From an uncultured bacterium (lineage in GTDB: Bacteria > Verrucomicrobiota > Kiritimatiellia > RFP12 > UBA1067), in NCBI GenBank assembly GCA_902779075.1, contig CACZAK010000067.1:1-26627 (forward strand): a stretch of DNA of 26,627 bases, given 5' to 3'. Position 1 is the first letter of the stretch. Every line of letters starts with the position of its first letter. The position numbers and the translations under genes are program-made. Below, piece by piece: positions 23,238 to 26,627 of this stretch. The notes under the pieces are model-generated. The model was not told the DNA's origin and made no database searches. It saw nothing but the letters and a program-made list of their open reading frames with translations.

Positions 23238-23480
23238 TACTTATGGGTGAAAAACGTGGAATACAACTTTCTCGGCAACGACACTTGGCTCGGCGGACAC
23301 GTCCTCGAGTGGTGCAAGACCTACGGCAAGGGCCGTATCTTCTACACGGCGCTCGGGGACCGTGCGAAGGACTGGTGCAAGAAGGAGTGGCTGCTGCACC
23401 TCTTCGAGGCGACGAAGTGGGCGATGGGCGAGCGTCCCGACAACATCGAGGTGAAGACCACGACCGCCTCGCCGCGCTAA
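23238..23480 (+). pseudogene. 3' remnant of a ThuA-like protein gene
   Basis: About 80 codons remain in frame before the TAA. The segment GGHVLEWCKTYGKGRIFYTA, then LGDRAKDWCKKEWLLHLFEA and TKWAMGERP, matches the end of ThuA-like (trehalose-utilisation, glutamine-amidotransferase-fold) domains, which read 'PVAWCRTYGKGRVFYTALGH....W.....LLGGIRWALG'. The upstream ~200 codons of the domain are missing and are replaced by repeat-island sequence. No start codon or ribosome site fits the remnant. ThuA-like genes often neighbour Gfo/Idh/MocA oxidoreductases in PVC glycan loci, and one follows here, so the remnant was probably once part of that locus. Confidence 0.72.
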
Positions 23481-23514
23481 AAGTCAGCCGGAATCAGTCC
23501 GTCGTGGGAATTTA

Positions 23515-23523
23515 TGGTATAAT
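23515..23523 (+). promoter_or_regulatory. Extended -10 promoter of the oxidoreductase/glycoside hydrolase unit
   Basis: TGGTATAAT is a perfect extended -10 element (TATAAT at 23518-23523), 35 bp before the ATG at 23558. No convincing -35 hexamer is present. Confidence 0.68.
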
Positions 23524-23557
23524 TTCAGCGCACACGGCAAAAAAGAAGGATACGAAA

Positions 23558-25003
23558 ATGGATACTACAAGAAGAGAATTCTGCCGACGCTCCGCCGTCG
23601 GACTTGCTGGAATTATAACCGCTGGCGCGGCACCCGTCTTCGTGCCCGCGAGCGTGCTGGGCGCAACGGCGCCGTCGAAGAAGCTTGCACTCGGCGTGAT
23701 CGGGTGCGGGCGCATCGCGCATATCTACAACGTGCCGTCGTGCCTCGCACACGGCGGGAAGGCGTACTGCGATTTCATCGCGCTCTCAGACGTCGATCCT
23801 GACCGCCTCCAGAGCCTGCGCAAGAAGCTCGCGGGGAAGAAGATGCAGGGACGTGACCTTGTGGCGGATTCCCGCTGCTATGCCGACTACCGCAAGCTGC
23901 TCGCCGATCCCGCGATTGACGGAGTGCTTATTGCAACTCCCGACTTCTGGCATGCGCAGATGGCGGTCGAGGCATGCCGCGCAGGGAAGGACGTGTTCCT
24001 CCAGAAACCGATGGCGCTCACGATCGGCGAAGGACGTGCCATCGTCGATGCCGCGAAGAAGTACAACCGTATCCTGCGCACGGGTACGCAGCAGCGCACA
24101 GAGGAGAACTTCATCCACGCCGTCGAGTGCGCGCGCGAAGGGCGCATCGGCAAGGTGGTGCGCGTGGAGGTGGGCGTTCCGGACGACCCGAAGGAATACA
24201 ATCTCCCGCTAGAGGAGCCGGTTCCCGCCGGTTTCGGCTGGAACTTATGGCTGGGTTCCACGCCCGATGCGCCGTACTCACAGCTGCGCAGCCACCAGCG
24301 TGGGAAGGGCGGCAAGGTTAACTTCGCGCGTCCAAGCTGGATGACGATCCAGACGTATACCATGGGCATGGTCGCCAACTGGGGCGCGCACCACATGGAC
24401 ACCGCGATCCGCGGCCTTGGCGAGGAGCTGGGCGGCCCCGTCTCTGTGGAGGGAACGTGCATCTACCCGAAGCGCAGGCTGTGGGATGTCCATGGCGACT
24501 GCGACATCACATGGACGTATGCGTCCGGCGCGGAGATCAAGATGGCCTCCACGCGCAAGTACCCTTGCGGCGTACGGTTTGTCGGCGAGAAGGGCGACTG
24601 GATCTTCTGCGGATTTGCGGGGAAGCAGACGAAAAGCGACCCCGTTGGCGTTTCAGCGGATAAAGTCGCAGGAATGCCGATCGCCGCAAGCCGCAAGGGC
24701 ATTATTGAGGATCCGGCGTCCAAGCCGCTTCCGCGTCCGATGGAGCACAACCGCGAATGGGTGGAGGAGATGCGTACGCGCGGCCAGCTTGCGATGCCGC
24801 TTGAGGAGGCGCAGAGGACGTCCGTCGCCTGCGTGCTCGGTTACATGGCGATGAAGCTCGGGCGCAAGCTCAAGTGGGATGCGAAGAACGAGCGCTTCAT
24901 CGACGACGCCGAGGCGAACGGGATGATGTTCCGTCCGGCGCGTCCCGGCTTCGGCGTGCAGCAGTACCTGAAGGATATTCGCACTGCCGCCTCTCAGGCA
25001 TAG
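23558..25003 (+). CDS. Tat-exported Gfo/Idh/MocA family NAD(P)-dependent oxidoreductase
   Basis: The 481-residue protein starts with a twin-arginine signal, MDTTRREFCRRSAVGLAGII followed by an Ala-rich stretch to about residue 36. A Rossmann motif GVIGCGRIAH lies at 46-55, the family's catalytic Lys region LQKPMAL at 148-154 (Lys150), and NWGAHHMDTAIRGLG at 274-288. The family oxidises or epimerises sugars and inositols or, in some members, hydrolyses glycosides through an NAD-dependent mechanism. An exported enzyme with bound cofactor is common in PVC bacteria. ATG 23558 was chosen because the Tat signal begins there; an open frame back to 23171 crosses the ThuA remnant in another frame. The secreted glycoside hydrolase gene starts 28 bp later, which suggests one operon for glycan breakdown. 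Confidence 0.93.
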   Translation: MDTTRREFCRRSAVGLAGIITAGAAPVFVPASVLGATAPSKKLALGVIGCGRIAHIYNVPSCLAHGGKAYCDFIALSDVDPDRLQSLRKKLAGKKMQGRDLVADSRCYADYRKLLADPAIDGVLIATPDFWHAQMAVEACRAGKDVFLQKPMALTIGEGRAIVDAAKKYNRILRTGTQQRTEENFIHAVECAREGRIGKVVRVEVGVPDDPKEYNLPLEEPVPAGFGWNLWLGSTPDAPYSQLRSHQRGKGGKVNFARPSWMTIQTYTMGMVANWGAHHMDTAIRGLGEELGGPVSVEGTCIYPKRRLWDVHGDCDITWTYASGAEIKMASTRKYPCGVRFVGEKGDWIFCGFAGKQTKSDPVGVSADKVAGMPIAASRKGIIEDPASKPLPRPMEHNREWVEEMRTRGQLAMPLEEAQRTSVACVLGYMAMKLGRKLKWDAKNERFIDDAEANGMMFRPARPGFGVQQYLKDIRTAASQA

Positions 25004-25031
25004 TAACTGACAATGTGACACGATACAGCGC

Positions 25032-26591
25032 ATGAAGGCCATTCAAGTCATTGCCCCCATCGCTGTCGCGCTGGGCGTAGTCGCTTCCACACACGCTCGC
25101 TCGCTGGAGGAGGGGTTCAAGACGCCGCCACCAGATGCGCGGCCGCAGACGTGGTACCACATGATGAACGGCAACGTCACGAAGGCCGGGATCACACGCG
25201 ACTTCGAGGAGATGGCGAAGCTAGGACTCGGCGGCGTGCAGATCTTCGACGTCGGCTGCGACATTCCGCCGGGCGACGTCAAGTTCGGCTCGCCCGAATG
25301 GTTTGACCTCCTGCGCCATGCCCACAACGAGGCGAAACGTTTCGGACTCAAGCTCGGCATCCACAACTGCTCCGGCTGGTCCAGTTCCGGCGGACCCTGG
25401 GTCACGCCCGCCGACGCGATGAAGGTGACGATGCATGCGGAGTTTTCCGCAACGGGGCCGTCGCGCTTCTCGAGGAAGCTCTCCCGCATCAAGAAGGACA
25501 ACGGTTTCTACGCAGACATCGCGGTGCTCGCCTATCCGACTATTGAGAAGGGCGCGACGCTTTCCAACGCCAACGGCAAGACTGGACGCAGCCGCAAGGG
25601 AATGAGCATCGAACTGTCGTCGCTGGCACGCGACACGAAGGAGTTCCCCGCCGCTATGGTGATTGCGAAGGATCGGATCGTCGACTTGACGGCGAAGATG
25701 TCCAAGGACGGGACGCTCAAGTGGGACGTTCCCGCAGGGAAGTGGACGATCTTCCGCCTCGGCTACATCTGCAACGGGCGGCGGAACCGTCTGCCGTCGA
25801 AGGACGGTGACGGCTTGGAGGTGGACAAGTTCTCGGCGGCGGCGTTCGACCGTCACTTTGATGCCTACATGGGGCGGCTCTGTCGGGAAATCGGGTTGGA
25901 GCGGCGGTCGAGGGGCGACCGTTCTACCGCCGTAACTCCGCCGCCGACGGGGCTTAGCAACATCCACATCGACAGTTGGGAGGTTGGTTGCCAGAACTGG
26001 ACGCACGGGCTGGAAAAGACATTCGAGAAACGTGTGGGCTATTCGATGATTCCGTACCTGCCAGTTCTCGCCGGACACGTTGTAGGATCCGTTGACGAGA
26101 GCGAACGCTTCTGCGAGGACTTCCGCCGTCTTCTGGCCGATCTTCTCGCGGAAAACTATGCGGGGCGAATGGCGGAGCGCTGCCACGAATACGGCCTCGA
26201 ATTCACCTGCGAACCATACGGCCCCAGCAACGCCGACGACCTTCAGTACGGAGAGAAGGTGGACGTCCCCATGTCGTGCTTCTGGATGGACGGCACGTGC
26301 GGTCCTGGGAAGTTCCCCTGCATGGACAACAGTCACTACGCGGCGTCGCTCGCGCACGTATGGGGACGCCGTTACGCCGCCGACGAGGCGTTCACCGCAG
26401 GTCCGCCGAACGGTGGACGCTGGCTCGAGACGCCGTTCTCGATCAAGTGGCAGAACGACCGCGCGTTCGCGAGGGGCTGCAATCTAATCGTATATCATCG
26501 CTTCACGCACCAGCCGTGGACGGATGACAAGTCGTCACTCAAAAATAACTTGAACACTAAACGACATTCCGAACTCCGATCCGTGCTATAA
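25032..26591 (+). CDS. Secreted GH106-like alpha-L-rhamnosidase, C-terminally truncated
   Basis: The 519-residue product has a Sec signal peptide (MKAIQVIAPIAVALGVVAST-HA, cleavage near 22). GH106-type blocks follow: TWYHMMNGNVTKAGITRDFE at 40-59, GIHNCSGWSSSGGPWVTPAD at 109-128, IHIDSWEVGCQNW at 311-323, and EPYGPSNADDLQYG at 394-407. The family normally has ~900-1100 residues and continues after HQPW; here homology stops at residue ~499 (THQPWTDD) and 20 unrelated, AT-richer codons lead to a stop. The C-terminal domains are therefore missing, and activity is doubtful. Residues ~290-308 (ERRSRGDRSTAVTPPPTGL) look like an insertion encoded by a REP-like hairpin. The ribosome site is weak. The gene probably shares the promoter of the upstream oxidoreductase. 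Confidence 0.82.
   Translation: MKAIQVIAPIAVALGVVASTHARSLEEGFKTPPPDARPQTWYHMMNGNVTKAGITRDFEEMAKLGLGGVQIFDVGCDIPPGDVKFGSPEWFDLLRHAHNEAKRFGLKLGIHNCSGWSSSGGPWVTPADAMKVTMHAEFSATGPSRFSRKLSRIKKDNGFYADIAVLAYPTIEKGATLSNANGKTGRSRKGMSIELSSLARDTKEFPAAMVIAKDRIVDLTAKMSKDGTLKWDVPAGKWTIFRLGYICNGRRNRLPSKDGDGLEVDKFSAAAFDRHFDAYMGRLCREIGLERRSRGDRSTAVTPPPTGLSNIHIDSWEVGCQNWTHGLEKTFEKRVGYSMIPYLPVLAGHVVGSVDESERFCEDFRRLLADLLAENYAGRMAERCHEYGLEFTCEPYGPSNADDLQYGEKVDVPMSCFWMDGTCGPGKFPCMDNSHYAASLAHVWGRRYAADEAFTAGPPNGGRWLETPFSIKWQNDRAFARGCNLIVYHRFTHQPWTDDKSSLKNNLNTKRHSELRSVL
25905..25926. repeat. Putative REP-like hairpin within the GH106-like gene
   Basis: CGGTCG (25905-25910), loop AGGGG and CGACCG (25916-25921) form a stem, followed by TTCTA. 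The ending CGTTCTAC shares wording with the element inside alaS. It lies in the apparent insertion at residues ~290-300. Confidence 0.45.
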
Positions 26592-26592
26592 T
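26584..26592 (+). promoter_or_regulatory. Extended -10 promoter at the right edge
   Basis: TGCTATAAT is an extended -10 (TATAAT at 26587-26592). It overlaps the stop codon of the truncated hydrolase and lies 7 bp before an ATG. Confidence 0.6.
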
Positions 26593-26599
26593 ATGGGGC

Positions 26600-26627
26600 A
26601 TGGAAACTACAGAAAAGACGGTTGGCG
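26600..26627 (+). CDS. Possible start of a downstream gene (only nine codons visible)
   Basis: ATG 26600 reads METTEKTVG to the window edge. The distance to the -10 box would make the message leaderless or nearly so. Too little is present to identify it, and the real start may be further right. Confidence 0.3.

Overview
The window is a GC-rich bacterial chromosome segment that most resembles a member of the PVC group, probably Kiritimatiellota or another Verrucomicrobiota lineage. The reasons are a type III secretion export core next to a long run of pseudopilins that look like the 'Verru_Chthon cassette' families, a Tat-exported Gfo/Idh/MocA oxidoreductase, a GH106-like rhamnosidase, a ThuA remnant, and REP-like hairpins inside coding sequence. 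This placement is inference; no rRNA or marker tree was available.

Bases 1-4056 (+) form a tightly overlapping operon: the 3' part of a needle-length regulator (sctP-like, with three classes of in-frame tandem repeat), sctQ, sctR, sctS and a small ECF-type sigma factor. The sigma factor sits where sctT would normally follow sctS. A strong promoter (TTGCGC, 17 bp, TATAAT) starts the next unit.

Bases 4151-15311 (+) hold a type II secretion/type IV pilus-like assembly cluster: a GspF platform protein, seven consecutive class III prepilin-like proteins, a giant (1156 aa) GspK-like protein, a small protein with a Pro-Glu-Asn spacer, and one more prepilin-like protein. No secretin, ATPase or prepilin peptidase is present here. 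A UbiA-family prenyltransferase (15349-16263) follows.

Bases 16313-18163 (+) encode a short alanyl-tRNA synthetase that carries an in-frame 57-bp double-hairpin element. It converges across a bidirectional terminator on ppdK (minus strand, 18264-20838), which is split by a small frameshifting deletion. A divergent TetR-family regulator (21033-21683) has a palindromic operator over its own promoter.

Bases 21684-23237 have no convincing gene. They form a repeat island with a seven-copy array of 16-bp palindromes at strict 23-bp spacing, a near-identical 137-bp direct repeat, two 93-bp hairpin elements, a perfect 40-bp inverted repeat, and several short repeat families. The 3' remnant of a ThuA-like gene (23238-23480) abuts the island.

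Bases 23558-26591 (+) are a glycan-utilisation unit: a Tat-signal oxidoreductase and a secreted GH106-like enzyme truncated at its C-terminus. A new promoter and a possible gene start lie at the right edge.
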